This document shows positions 32,468 to 39,949 of a DNA stretch of 64,000 bases, piece after piece (position 1 is the first letter of the stretch; each line of letters begins with the position of its first letter). Both the position numbers and the translations under genes were made by a program. Source of the DNA: Nocardia terrae (GTDB lineage Bacteria > Actinomycetota > Actinomycetes > Mycobacteriales > Mycobacteriaceae); contig NZ_WRPP01000003.1 in the NCBI RefSeq assembly GCF_009760405.1, positions 930,001 to 994,000 of the forward strand, written 5' to 3'. The notes below the pieces were generated by a model, which was given only the letters and a program-made list of their open reading frames with translations, did no database searches and was not told where the DNA came from.

Positions 32468-33781
32468 ATGACCGCATTCGCCGACCAGACCTGTGCCCCG
32501 CTCGCCGCCGTCTCCGGCTGTGACCTGCAGGTTCCGCTCGTTCAGGGTGGAACCATCGGCTACGCCAACTTCGACTACGCCGCCAGCGCGCCCGCGCTGA
32601 AGCAGGTCACCGACCGGGTCGCCGAGCTGCTGCCGTTCTACGCCAGCGTGCACCGCGGCGCGGGCTACGCCTCCCGCGTCTCCACCGACTGCTACGAGTC
32701 GGCGCGCGGCTCGGTCGCCCGCTTCCTCAATGCCGCCGGCGACCAGGTCGTGGTCTTCACCCGCAACACCACCGACTCGCTGAACCTGCTGGCCGCCTGC
32801 GTCCCCGGCGACACCGTGGTGCTCGATGTCGAACACCACGCCAACTTCCTGCCCTGGACCCGGCACGGCCGCCGGGTGGTGCCGGTCGCCGACACCATCG
32901 AGGAGACCATCCAGCGCGTGGTCGCCGAGCTGTGCTCGAAACCCGCTGCGCTGCTGGCGGTTACGGGTGCCTCCAATGTGACCGGCGAGCTGCTGCCGCT
33001 GGAGCGGCTGGCCTGGATCGCCCATCAGTGCGGCACCCGCATCCTGGTGGACGCGGCCCAGCTGGCCCCGCATCGCCGGATCGACCTGCGCACCACCGGC
33101 ATCGACTACCTGGCGTTCTCCGGCCACAAGGCCTACGCCCCGTTCGGCGCGGGCGTGCTGGTCGGCTGCCGGGACTGGCTCGACGCCGCCGAGCCCTACC
33201 TGGCGGGCGGCGGCGCGGTGCGCTCGGTCACCACCGACGGCGTGGACTGGGCCCCGGCCCCGCAGCGGCACGAGGCCGGTTCGCCGAACGTGCTGGGCGT
33301 GGCCGCCCTGGCCGCCGCCTGCGACGCCCTCACGGATCTGGATCAGGCCACGGTCACCGAGCACGAGCAGTACCTGACCCACCGGCTGCGCTACGGCCTG
33401 AAAACCGTTCCGGGCGTGAACTTCCTGCGCATCTGGCGCGACAGCACCGATGCCGTCGGCATCGTCGCCTTCACCATCGACGGCTTCGAGCCCGGCCAGG
33501 TGGCCGCGTACCTCTCCGCCGAGCACGGCATCGGCGTGCGCGACGGACGCTTCTGCGCCCACCCGCTGCTGTCGCGGCTCGGCGTCGACGCCGCCCTGCG
33601 CGCCAGCATCGGCCTGGGCACCACGGCCGCCGATGTGGACCGCCTCATCGATGCCGTCGCCACCCTGGTCGAGCGGGGCCCGGCCTGGAATTACGCCCGC
33701 ACCGAAGGACATTGGAACCCGGTTCCGGAAACCCGCCCGTTCACCGGCTCGACCGACGGCGCGGCGCCCTGCGGATTCTGA
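32468..33781 (+). CDS. class V aminotransferase/cysteine desulfurase-like PLP enzyme
   Basis: A 437-residue fold-type I PLP enzyme. It has an N-terminal NFDYAASAPALKQV, the PLP aspartate in ILVDAAQLAPHRRIDL, and the Schiff-base lysine at about residue 221 in SGHKAYAPFG. It is similar to SufS/CsdA-type desulfurases and selenocysteine lyases, but no SUF genes adjoin it. The SAM-IV riboswitch in its leader points to sulfur amino-acid metabolism, for example a C-S lyase or a methionine-cycle transaminase (inference). ATG 32468 is chosen; a GTG codon directly precedes it. Confidence 0.9.
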   Translation: MTAFADQTCAPLAAVSGCDLQVPLVQGGTIGYANFDYAASAPALKQVTDRVAELLPFYASVHRGAGYASRVSTDCYESARGSVARFLNAAGDQVVVFTRNTTDSLNLLAACVPGDTVVLDVEHHANFLPWTRHGRRVVPVADTIEETIQRVVAELCSKPAALLAVTGASNVTGELLPLERLAWIAHQCGTRILVDAAQLAPHRRIDLRTTGIDYLAFSGHKAYAPFGAGVLVGCRDWLDAAEPYLAGGGAVRSVTTDGVDWAPAPQRHEAGSPNVLGVAALAAACDALTDLDQATVTEHEQYLTHRLRYGLKTVPGVNFLRIWRDSTDAVGIVAFTIDGFEPGQVAAYLSAEHGIGVRDGRFCAHPLLSRLGVDAALRASIGLGTTAADVDRLIDAVATLVERGPAWNYARTEGHWNPVPETRPFTGSTDGAAPCGF

Positions 33782-33796
33782 ACTGCGGCTTTTGAA

Positions 33797-33985
33797 CTAC
33801 GGCACGAGGTATCGGGCCGCGAGCTCCTCGATCACCGGATCGTCCTCGGCGACCGAGTCCAGCAGGTCCAGGTCGTCCTGCACCGAGACCTGCCGGGTGT
33901 CGCCCTGCTCCGGATCGGGCGGCCCGTCCTCAGCGAGCTGACGAACCAGCTTCTCGCGCACGCGTTCCTTCAGCGAATCACTCAT
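33797..33985 (-). CDS. small acidic conserved protein
   Basis: A 62-residue soluble protein (SLKERVREKLVRQLAEDGPP, an Asp/Glu-rich middle, C-terminal VIEELAARYLVP). No recognised domain. It starts at ATG 33985; the frame continues far upstream only as open antisense sequence. It lies between convergent and same-strand membrane genes, and may be cotranscribed with the DUF2752 gene (20 bp gap). Confidence 0.6.
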   Translation of the reverse strand: MSDSLKERVREKLVRQLAEDGPPDPEQGDTRQVSVQDDLDLLDSVAEDDPVIEELAARYLVP

Positions 33986-34005
33986 ACGCAGAGCATGCCC
34001 CAGGA

Positions 34006-34461
34006 CTACACGGGCGCGATCCAGGTCCCCCATGGCGTGTTCCGAACGACGGTGAAGACGATGAGAAAAGCGAGCGCCATCCACAGCGCCGACTTGGGCA
34101 GAACCTGCGGTAGGCGCGGCGGCACCGGATTGCCGCGCCACCCGCGCACCAGCCAGGTGCCCCACCACGCGATGAAGCCCAGCGTCAGCGGCAGCAGCAG
34201 CACATTGCTCTGAATGGCGTCGAGAATGCGGCCGTCGGTGAGATTGTGCAGGCCGCGCAGCCCGCCGCAGCCCGGGCACCAGTACCCGGTGAGCTCGTAG
34301 AACGGGCAGTACCCGTAGGACCCCGACGTATGCGGATCCCGAAAATGCAGCAAGGCCAGCCCGCCTGCTACCGCTCCACCGGCGAGCAGCGGTAGCCCCG
34401 CGCCCAGCCACCGCGGGCGCGCGGATGATTCCGTAACTGCTGCCGTGGTATCCACGACCAT
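34006..34461 (-). CDS. DUF2752 membrane protein
   Basis: About 151 residues with three membrane helices. The second portion has the DUF2752 hallmark CPFYELTGYWCPGCGGLRGL, a Cys-x8-Cys-Pro-x-Cys-Gly cluster on the extracytoplasmic side of a helix. Function unknown; the cysteines could bind metal or form a disulfide. ATG 34461 is chosen because upstream in-frame residues look non-native. It is divergent from the Pro/Gln-rich membrane protein. Confidence 0.8.
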   Translation of the reverse strand: MVVDTTAAVTESSARPRWLGAGLPLLAGGAVAGGLALLHFRDPHTSGSYGYCPFYELTGYWCPGCGGLRGLHNLTDGRILDAIQSNVLLLPLTLGFIAWWGTWLVRGWRGNPVPPRLPQVLPKSALWMALAFLIVFTVVRNTPWGTWIAPV

Positions 34462-34582
34462 CAACGGTAGCCGCACCGCCACCAACCTGCCAGGTCGCAC
34501 CGGACTTCGCACCCCACAAATACCAAGCGCGCTTGGGTATGCTGCCCCGGCAATCATTTTCGAGTTCGGGGGAATTCCACTC

Positions 34583-35077
34583 ATGCCTCAAAATCAAGGC
34601 CGCGGCAAGGCCCGCACCGTACTGGCCGTGGTCGGCGCCATCGTCGTGGTCATCGCCATCCGGGTCGGCATCCGCTTCATCGGCAATGCCTTCGGCATCA
34701 TCGGCCTGCTCGCCGTCATTCCCGTGAGTGTGGGCCTGTGGTTCGTCATCACCAAGATGCAGGACAAAGAACCACCGCTCATCAACAACGTCCAGCCCTA
34801 CGCGCAGGCCCCGAGTCCGTACGACCAGCAGAACACCCCGGTGCAGGGCTACCCGGCCCCGATGGGCACCTTCCCGCAGCCGAATTATCAAGCGCCACAG
34901 CCCCAGCCCGGATACCCCGCGCCGAATCAGCCGGCGTACGGCGCCCAGCCGTCGAACCCGTACGCGCCGCAGGGATATCCGCCTCAGCAGGGCGGCTACC
35001 CACAGCAGGGCTACCCACAGCAGGGCGGCTATCAGCAGCCCGCGCCGCCGAACTACCCGCAGCCCTACCAGCGTTAG
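34583..35077 (+). CDS. membrane protein with Pro/Gln/Tyr repeat tail
   Basis: A 164-residue protein: a basic start, two membrane helices (about 11-27 and 30-52), then about 105 residues of low complexity made of repeated YPQQGGYPQQG-like units ending QPYQR. The overall design recurs in mycolic-acid bacteria next to DUF2752 genes, but the function is unknown. GGGGGAA precedes ATG 34583. The stop overlaps the convergent TetR gene by 4 bp. Confidence 0.75.
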   Translation: MPQNQGRGKARTVLAVVGAIVVVIAIRVGIRFIGNAFGIIGLLAVIPVSVGLWFVITKMQDKEPPLINNVQPYAQAPSPYDQQNTPVQGYPAPMGTFPQPNYQAPQPQPGYPAPNQPAYGAQPSNPYAPQGYPPQQGGYPQQGYPQQGGYQQPAPPNYPQPYQR

Positions 35078-35721
35078 TCCACCGCGCTCGGTTGCCGAAC
35101 GGCGACCGGCGCGGTCAACACACCGGCGAGCATGTCGACGATCTCCCCCCACGCCGTCACGTCCCCGGCGCTGACCCGCCCGGCTTCCACGGCCCTTTCA
35201 TGATCGGCCAGCAGCGCGAACAGCACGGTCGGCAGGGCTCGTAATCGACGCCGCCGCAAGGGTTTCGGCAGCTCCGCCAGTTCCCGGTCCAGCTGCCGCA
35301 TGATCACCCGCACCGAGGTGCGGCGCGCTGATTCCAGATTGGCGGCGTCGGTGACCGCCGGATGCGTGTGGATCTGTTCGAGAAACCGCCCGTAATGGTT
35401 GATCCCGAGCCGGTCGCCGAGTTCGAGCATGGGGATGACCAGCGCCTCCAGCAGTTCGTGCACGCCGGTCGCCCCCGCCCCCGCCTGTTCGGCCAGCAGT
35501 TCCAGCCGTCGCACCTCGAGGGTGGCCAGCCGATGCTCGACCACCGCGAGAATGAGCCCGTCCCGGGACCCGAAGTGGTACTGGATGGCCGAATTGTTCC
35601 GCTGCTCGGCGGCCGCGGCGATATCGCGCAGCGCCACCGCCTGCCCCCGTTCGGCGATCAGTCGCTCCGCCGCGAGGATGATGCGCTCCCGCGCGTCCGT
35701 CACTCCCACAGACTGCACCAT
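35074..35721 (-). CDS. TetR-family transcriptional regulator
   Basis: A 215-residue regulator with the N-terminal TetR HTH (ARERIILAAERLIAERG, then ALRDIAAAAEQRNNSAIQYH, then FGSRDGLILAVVEHRL, residues 10-62) and an all-helical ligand-binding C-terminus. Divergent from the SDR gene across a 99-bp AT-rich region with inverted repeats, so it probably represses that SDR and its downstream dehydrogenase as well as itself. Confidence 0.9.
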   Translation of the reverse strand: MVQSVGVTDARERIILAAERLIAERGQAVALRDIAAAAEQRNNSAIQYHFGSRDGLILAVVEHRLATLEVRRLELLAEQAGAGATGVHELLEALVIPMLELGDRLGINHYGRFLEQIHTHPAVTDAANLESARRTSVRVIMRQLDRELAELPKPLRRRRLRALPTVLFALLADHERAVEAGRVSAGDVTAWGEIVDMLAGVLTAPVAVRQPSAVD

Positions 35722-35737
35722 AGCCGCTCACCAGCGG

Positions 35738-35777
35738 ATAAAGAACTTCTCCTTGACGATTAAGAACAATTGCTTAA
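35738..35777. promoter_or_regulatory. candidate TetR operator
   Basis: In the divergent TetR-SDR gap, TTAAG and CTTAA (35760-35764 and 35773-35777) form an inverted pair around AACAATTG. Just upstream is AGAA-C-TTCT. Both lie in an AT-rich stretch unlike the surroundings. Confidence 0.35.
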
Positions 35778-35820
35778 GGCTGCTTGTGACTGTCGTCACC
35801 CGAGAAGGACTGAACTCGCG

Positions 35821-36609
35821 ATGATCCTGGATACCTTCCGACTGGACGGCCGCGTTGCCGTCGTCACCGGCGCGGGCCGCGGCATCGGCGCCGCCACCGC
35901 CCTCGCTCTCGCCGAAGCCGGTGCGGACGTGGCCATTTCGGCCCGCACCACCGCCCAGCTCGACGAGGTGGCGGGCAAGATCCGCGCGCTGGGCCGCCGT
36001 GCCGTGGTCGTCCCCGCGGACCTGTCGGACCTTTCCGCCGTCACCGCCCTGGCCGAGACCGCGGCCGCCGAACTGGGCCGCATCGACATCGTGGTCAACA
36101 ATGTCGGCGGCACCATGCCCAACACCTTCCTCACCACCACCACCGAATTCCTCGAAGAGGCATTCCGTTTCAACGTCTCCACCGCCCACGCCCTCACCCA
36201 GGCCGCGGTTCCGCACATGCTGAAGAACGGCGGCGGGTCGGTCGTGAACATCTCCTCACGGATGGGCGTCTCCGCCGGGCGCGGCTTCCTGGCGTACGGC
36301 ACGGCCAAGGCCGCCCTCGCGCACTGGACGAAGCTGGCCGCCACCGACCTGTCCCCGCGCATCCGGGTGAACGCCATCGCGGTCGGCTCGGTGCTCACCT
36401 CCGCGCTGGAAGTCGTTGCGTCACAACCGGAGATCAAGAAGCAGATGGAGGACGCCACCCCGCTGCACCGCCTCGGCGAGCCCTGGGAGATCGCCGCCGC
36501 CATCGTCTACCTGAGCTCCCGCGCGGGCGGCTACATCACCGGCAAGGTACTCGAGGTCGACGGCGGCATCGACCGCCCGAACCTGGATCTGCCCATCCCC
36601 GACCTGTAA
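35821..36609 (+). CDS. SDR-family oxidoreductase (3-oxoacyl reductase-like)
   Basis: A 262-residue SDR: TGAGRGIG (about 16-23), VNNVGG, catalytic Ser in NISSRMG and YGTAK, with the C-terminal GYITGKVLEVDGG typical of FabG-like reductases. An Arg in SARTT after beta-2 suggests a preference for NADP(H). ATG 35821 has AAGGA upstream. It lies 25 bp before the next dehydrogenase, so the two form an operon controlled from the TetR gap. Confidence 0.92.
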   Translation: MILDTFRLDGRVAVVTGAGRGIGAATALALAEAGADVAISARTTAQLDEVAGKIRALGRRAVVVPADLSDLSAVTALAETAAAELGRIDIVVNNVGGTMPNTFLTTTTEFLEEAFRFNVSTAHALTQAAVPHMLKNGGGSVVNISSRMGVSAGRGFLAYGTAKAALAHWTKLAATDLSPRIRVNAIAVGSVLTSALEVVASQPEIKKQMEDATPLHRLGEPWEIAAAIVYLSSRAGGYITGKVLEVDGGIDRPNLDLPIPDL

Positions 36610-36634
36610 ACCACTGCACCACAGGAGCATTCCC

Positions 36635-37699
36635 ATGACCTACCGCGTAGTGCAGTGGAGCACCGGCAATGTCGGCCGCCGAACCCTGCGTTCCATCATC
36701 GCCCGCCCCGAATTGGATCTCGTCGGCGTCTGGGTCTCCGGCCCCGGCAAGGCCGGCAAGGACGCCGGTGAGCTGGCCGGTCTCGACCGCGAAATCGGCG
36801 TCACCGCAACCCAGGACGCCGAGGCACTGCTGGCCTTGAAACCCGACTGCATCGTCCACACCGCCATGGCCGACGACCGCTTGATGGAGGCCGTGGAGGA
36901 CCTGAAGACCTTCCTCCGAGCCGGCATCAATGTCGTCTCCAGCAGCCCGGTCTTCCTGCAGTTCCCCTACGGCACCCTGCCCGACGAGGCCATCGCCCCG
37001 ATCATCGAGGCCGCCGAGGAGGGCGGCGCCTCCCTGTGGGTCAACGGCATCGACCCCGGCTGGGCCAACGACTGGCTACCCCTGCTGCTGACCAGCGGCT
37101 CCGAGCGCATCGACAAGATCATCTGCTCGGAGGTGATGGACTACTCGACCTACGACAATCCCAAGGTCCTGTTCGACATCATGGGCTTCGGCAGCGCCCT
37201 CGACGAGCTCCCGCTCCTACTCCAGCCGGGCGTCCTCACCCTCGCCTGGGGCAGCGTGATCCGCCAGCTGGCCGCCGCTCTCGACATCGAACTCGACTCC
37301 GTCACACAGCATTTCGAGCGCCTGCCCGCCACCGAGGAACTGAAGGTCGGCAGCCACACCATCGCCGAGGGCACCGCCGCCGCCCTCCGCTTCCAGGTCC
37401 ACGGCGTCAGCAAGGGCCGCGAAATCCTCACCCTCGAGCACACCACCCGCCTCCACCCCGACCTCGCCCCCGAGTGGCCCCAACCCGCCGGAAAGGGTTG
37501 CTACCGAGTAGAAGTCAAGGGCGAACCCGACTACCTCCTGGACCTCCAGCTCTACAGCAACGGCGACCACGCCGAGGCAGGCATCGTAGGCACCGCCGCC
37601 CGTCTGGTCAGCGCCGTCCCCGCCGTAATCCAAGCCCGCCCCGGCCTCCTGACAGCCACCGACCTCCCCCTCACCACCGGCCGCGGCCTGGTCTCCTGA
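36635..37699 (+). CDS. dihydrodipicolinate reductase-like NAD(P)H-dependent oxidoreductase
   Basis: A 354-residue protein with an N-terminal Rossmann motif VVQWSTGNVGRRTLRSII, then a VGVWVSGPGKAGKDAGEL segment and the central GIDPGWANDWLPLLL. It matches the large actinobacterial family annotated as dihydrodipicolinate reductase-like or amine dehydrogenase-like. True DapB function is unlikely, because the substrate motifs of DapB are absent. Together with the SDR upstream it suggests a two-step oxidation or reduction of a hydrophobic substrate. Followed by a textbook terminator. Confidence 0.85.
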   Translation: MTYRVVQWSTGNVGRRTLRSIIARPELDLVGVWVSGPGKAGKDAGELAGLDREIGVTATQDAEALLALKPDCIVHTAMADDRLMEAVEDLKTFLRAGINVVSSSPVFLQFPYGTLPDEAIAPIIEAAEEGGASLWVNGIDPGWANDWLPLLLTSGSERIDKIICSEVMDYSTYDNPKVLFDIMGFGSALDELPLLLQPGVLTLAWGSVIRQLAAALDIELDSVTQHFERLPATEELKVGSHTIAEGTAAALRFQVHGVSKGREILTLEHTTRLHPDLAPEWPQPAGKGCYRVEVKGEPDYLLDLQLYSNGDHAEAGIVGTAARLVSAVPAVIQARPGLLTATDLPLTTGRGLVS

Positions 37700-37712
37700 C
37701 CCCACCGACGCA

Positions 37713-37745
37713 AAAAGGGTGAGGACCAATGGTCCTCACCCTTTT
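37713..37745. terminator. perfect 15-bp intrinsic terminator
   Basis: AAAAGGGTGAGGACC pairs perfectly with GGTCCTCACCCTTTT around AAT. It ends the dehydrogenase operon. Because it also lies just beyond the displaced tRNA 3' end (attL), it was probably the original terminator of the minus-strand tRNA-Thr gene. Confidence 0.93.
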
Positions 37746-37749
37746 CTCT

Positions 37750-37790
37750 GAGCCGCCTGGGGGAATCGAACCCCCGACCTTTTCATTACG
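37750..37790. other. attL (41-bp direct repeat)
   Basis: Identical to 56372-56412 and equal to the T-arm, acceptor 3' strand and anticodon-side 3' half of the tRNA-Thr gene. This is the displaced chromosomal 3' end. On the minus strand the base after the acceptor is T followed by CAG, so CCA was not encoded here. Confidence 0.95.
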
Positions 37791-37838
37791 GCAGACTGCG
37801 ACTACCAGACGCGACACCAATCCACCGGAGATCACCGC

Positions 37839-37853
37839 AAAGTCGCTGCTGCC
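37839..37853. repeat. candidate integrase arm-type site, left
   Basis: AAAGTCGCTGCTGCC, 49 bp inside attL, matches 14 of 15 bases of a sequence just after the integrase gene (55531-55545). An inverted repeat CTGCGAG-ATTGA-CTCGCAG follows at 37854-37872. Both resemble accessory binding sites for Int or Xis. Confidence 0.45.
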
Positions 37854-38016
37854 CTGCGAGATTGACTCGCAGCAGACAACTCTCGACACTCCGCCGCACA
37901 CCTAAACAACGCCAGCGTGTCAGTATTTTGCTGGGACTTTCTTGGGATTGACCGCATCCACCCCGGCTAGGATTCCGTCAGTTGACCGTCGGACATCACG
38001 GGGAGGGACGAGTCAG

Positions 38017-38730
38017 GTGGCGGACCCAGACGATGAGGATCGATCCGAAGGCGTCAACCGATACAGAGCCATGAACCTCTGGCTAGCCGGCCTGAAGAAG
38101 GACGCGGGGATTCCCCTGAGAGCCTCCGACATAGTGTCGCTTACCGATGCGGAACGCGCCCTTGACTTCTTTAACGAGCTGATCGAGCGGGCCCATCAGG
38201 GTGGCGTGGGGAAGATCATTACCCAGGAGACCGACGGCTCCATAGTCAGGTTCCTAGAGGGCGACGCAGCGAGCTTCGTTCGCCGACGTAGGAATGACTA
38301 CGCCGTCCGGTACGCCGAATTGGCCAGGCAACAACAGCTAGACGTGATCAAGAGTGCAGTCGAGACGAAGGTTGCGGACCCCCAGGTCCGCCAGGAGCTT
38401 GCACAGTTGGTAGCTGAGACAGCGCAGAAGCAGAGAGAGCTCGACGCCAACCGCCGATCACAGGAGGAAGCTGATCACATCCGCGAGGTTCGGAGGATCG
38501 ACTTGCAGGCGCGCCGGTGGCAGATGCGTAAGACAATGCTCGAACGCGAACCGGCCGCAGTCCTAATCGGCGGACTCCTCCTGGTCGTCCTCACCGGAAC
38601 GCTGGTGATCGGGATGTTCACCCATACAACAACTCCGGAGGTTCTGATCAACATGGTTCTGTTGATCTTGGGATTCTTCTTTGGTCAGACCGCCGGCCGC
38701 GACGGCCGGTCTGTCGAGAATAGGCAGTAG
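38017..38730 (+). CDS. coiled-coil protein with C-terminal two-helix membrane hairpin
   Basis: I do not recognise this 237-residue protein. Residues 1-110 are charged and helical, 115-185 form a Gln/Glu/Arg-rich coiled coil, and 190-212 and 216-234 are membrane helices ending with LGFFFGQTAG. GTG 38017 is chosen (GGGAGGG about 10 bases upstream); ATG 38074 is an alternative. It is the first gene inside attL and is read toward a convergent membrane gene. GC content is visibly lower than in the chromosome. A membrane-tethered sensor or effector is conceivable, but this is speculation. Confidence 0.7.
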   Translation: MADPDDEDRSEGVNRYRAMNLWLAGLKKDAGIPLRASDIVSLTDAERALDFFNELIERAHQGGVGKIITQETDGSIVRFLEGDAASFVRRRRNDYAVRYAELARQQQLDVIKSAVETKVADPQVRQELAQLVAETAQKQRELDANRRSQEEADHIREVRRIDLQARRWQMRKTMLEREPAAVLIGGLLLVVLTGTLVIGMFTHTTTPEVLINMVLLILGFFFGQTAGRDGRSVENRQ

Positions 38731-38784
38731 CGCCACAGCAATCTGACCCTCAAAGTTGTGGCCGCAGAGCTGTTTCGGCGATGC

Positions 38785-39456
38785 TCAGCGATCTGAACCT
38801 TCTCCGAGGCTCCGAGACCACGACCTGGGCTTAGCTTCCCATTCGGCCACAGCATGACGAAGCGCAAGGATGTCACTAGTCTTGATAGCCTCCAAGTTCG
38901 GATTGAGATCACCGAAAACCCTTGCGATCAGCATCTTGATCACGCCTGATGTGACCGACCGCCGTCGCAGGCTCGGACGCCGTAGGGCCGGGAGACCGGC
39001 TCGACCTCCCAGCTTGACGTACATGAGACGTCGCGCGTTCATCCAATCCAAGATGATCGCAGCGGGCAGGATCTGGAGCGCCGCCATGAGCGCGAATCCG
39101 ATAGTCGGACCGTTGTAGAGGATGGGCGACGGGGACCGATACCACTTAAAGACCGCACCCAGCGCGAAGAGGCAGACGGTCGTGACCACTGCGAGGACCC
39201 ATCCGAACCAGAGGATGGTCCGGTCACGTGTGGTGTATCGAATCTCGCTGTATGCAGCTACCCAACGGATCTCCTCCATGAGGTTCGCGCGCAGCACCTT
39301 TGGACAGCCATCGCCCGCGGCGCTGACGAGTTTCGCTAGTTGCTCTGCCCGTCGAATGCGCCGACGCCTGTCCGTAAGGGGAACGGCGGCTAGAAGTGTG
39401 TTCACTGCGACCATGGCAGCTGGGATTCCAACGACTGGTGCCCAAGACAGACTCAC
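38785..39456 (-). CDS. three-helix membrane protein of unknown function
   Basis: A 223-residue protein: an N-terminal hydrophobic segment (7-27), a basic cytoplasmic stretch with RRRRIRRAEQLAKLV, then helices near 85-105 and 117-137, and a basic C-terminal half (RRPSLRRRSVTSG). No family recognised. Its start lies about 50 bp from the 9-bp iteron-like repeats at 39509-39572, which may regulate it. Lower GC than the flanking chromosome suggests acquired cargo. Confidence 0.65.
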   Translation of the reverse strand: MSLSWAPVVGIPAAMVAVNTLLAAVPLTDRRRRIRRAEQLAKLVSAAGDGCPKVLRANLMEEIRWVAAYSEIRYTTRDRTILWFGWVLAVVTTVCLFALGAVFKWYRSPSPILYNGPTIGFALMAALQILPAAIILDWMNARRLMYVKLGGRAGLPALRRPSLRRRSVTSGVIKMLIARVFGDLNPNLEAIKTSDILALRHAVAEWEAKPRSWSRSLGEGSDR

Positions 39457-39508
39457 GGCCGTGAGAGTACCGAGAACTATGGCGCTCGTCGGTTAACACG
39501 GTCTCGCT

Positions 39509-39572
39509 GCGGATCTGATGCGATCGTGTCGCGGACCTGATGCGATTCCCAGTCGCATCAGAGTCGCATCAG
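39509..39572. repeat. four 9-bp iteron-like repeats
   Basis: CTGATGCGA occurs at 39515-39523 and 39537-39545 (start-to-start 22 bp, inside a 16-bp repeat GCGGAYCTGATGCGAT), and inverted as TCGCATCAG at 39553-39561 and 39564-39572 (11 bp apart). Spacings of 22 and 11 bp put the sites on one face of the helix, as expected for a DNA-binding protein or a replication initiator. Confidence 0.8.
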
Positions 39573-39609
39573 GACTGGATCAGCATCGCTCTAACCTGCG
39601 CCTTCGGCG

Positions 39610-39684
39610 CATGGCTCTCGCGTGCACGACCCCAACTCTCTACCGCTTCGCTGCAGAGAGTTGGGGTCGTGCACGCGAGAGCCA
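39610..39684. repeat. perfect 31-bp inverted repeat (long hairpin)
   Basis: The 31 bases at 39610-39640 are repeated as an exact reverse complement at 39654-39684 around a 13-base loop (ACCGCTTCGCTGC). Directly before it, TGCGC-TTCG-GCGCA (39597-39610) forms a UUCG-loop mini-hairpin. It lacks a U-tract and is far longer than usual terminators. It may be an origin, a transfer site or a structured RNA. Confidence 0.9.
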
Positions 39685-39702
39685 TTTCAACTGGGTTGGG
39701 GG

Positions 39703-39915
39703 TCAGAAGTCACGAAAAGTGTTGGGAGATAGGTAAAACCATAAGAAGAAAGACCACAATAGGAGGACCACAAAGAGAGGGTTCACAACGAACCTTGCGT
39801 TGGCAGAGCTAGGCACGTTGGGAAGTCCGCCGCCTTCGGCGGCGTATTCGCGCGCCAGGGCGCGCTCAGTGCGGTGGTACAGCCGGTACTCAATGTTGCG
39901 GAACACGACAACCAC
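39703..39915 (-). CDS. possible small single-helix membrane protein
   Basis: A 70-residue frame from GTG 39915 with a polar N-terminus (RTERALAREYAAEGGG) and one strong membrane helix near the C-terminus (FVVLLLWSFFLWFYL). It lies directly downstream of the next membrane gene on the same strand (34-bp gap). No homologue known to me; a chance frame cannot be excluded. Confidence 0.35.
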   Translation of the reverse strand: MVVVFRNIEYRLYHRTERALAREYAAEGGGLPNVPSSANARFVVNPLFVVLLLWSFFLWFYLSPNTFRDF

Positions 39916-39949
39916 AAAGAAGGGATAGGCCCAGCACGCAGACGCACAG

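Noticed and set aside
37750..37825. A second tRNA gene at the left end
   Set aside because: Only the 3' 41 bp match a tRNA; after that the sequence diverges and no D-arm or 5' acceptor strand can be folded. It is attL.
39540..39812. Plus-strand frame of 90 codons over the 31-bp hairpin
   Set aside because: It runs through both arms of the palindrome and the iterons, has no ribosome binding site and no coding character.
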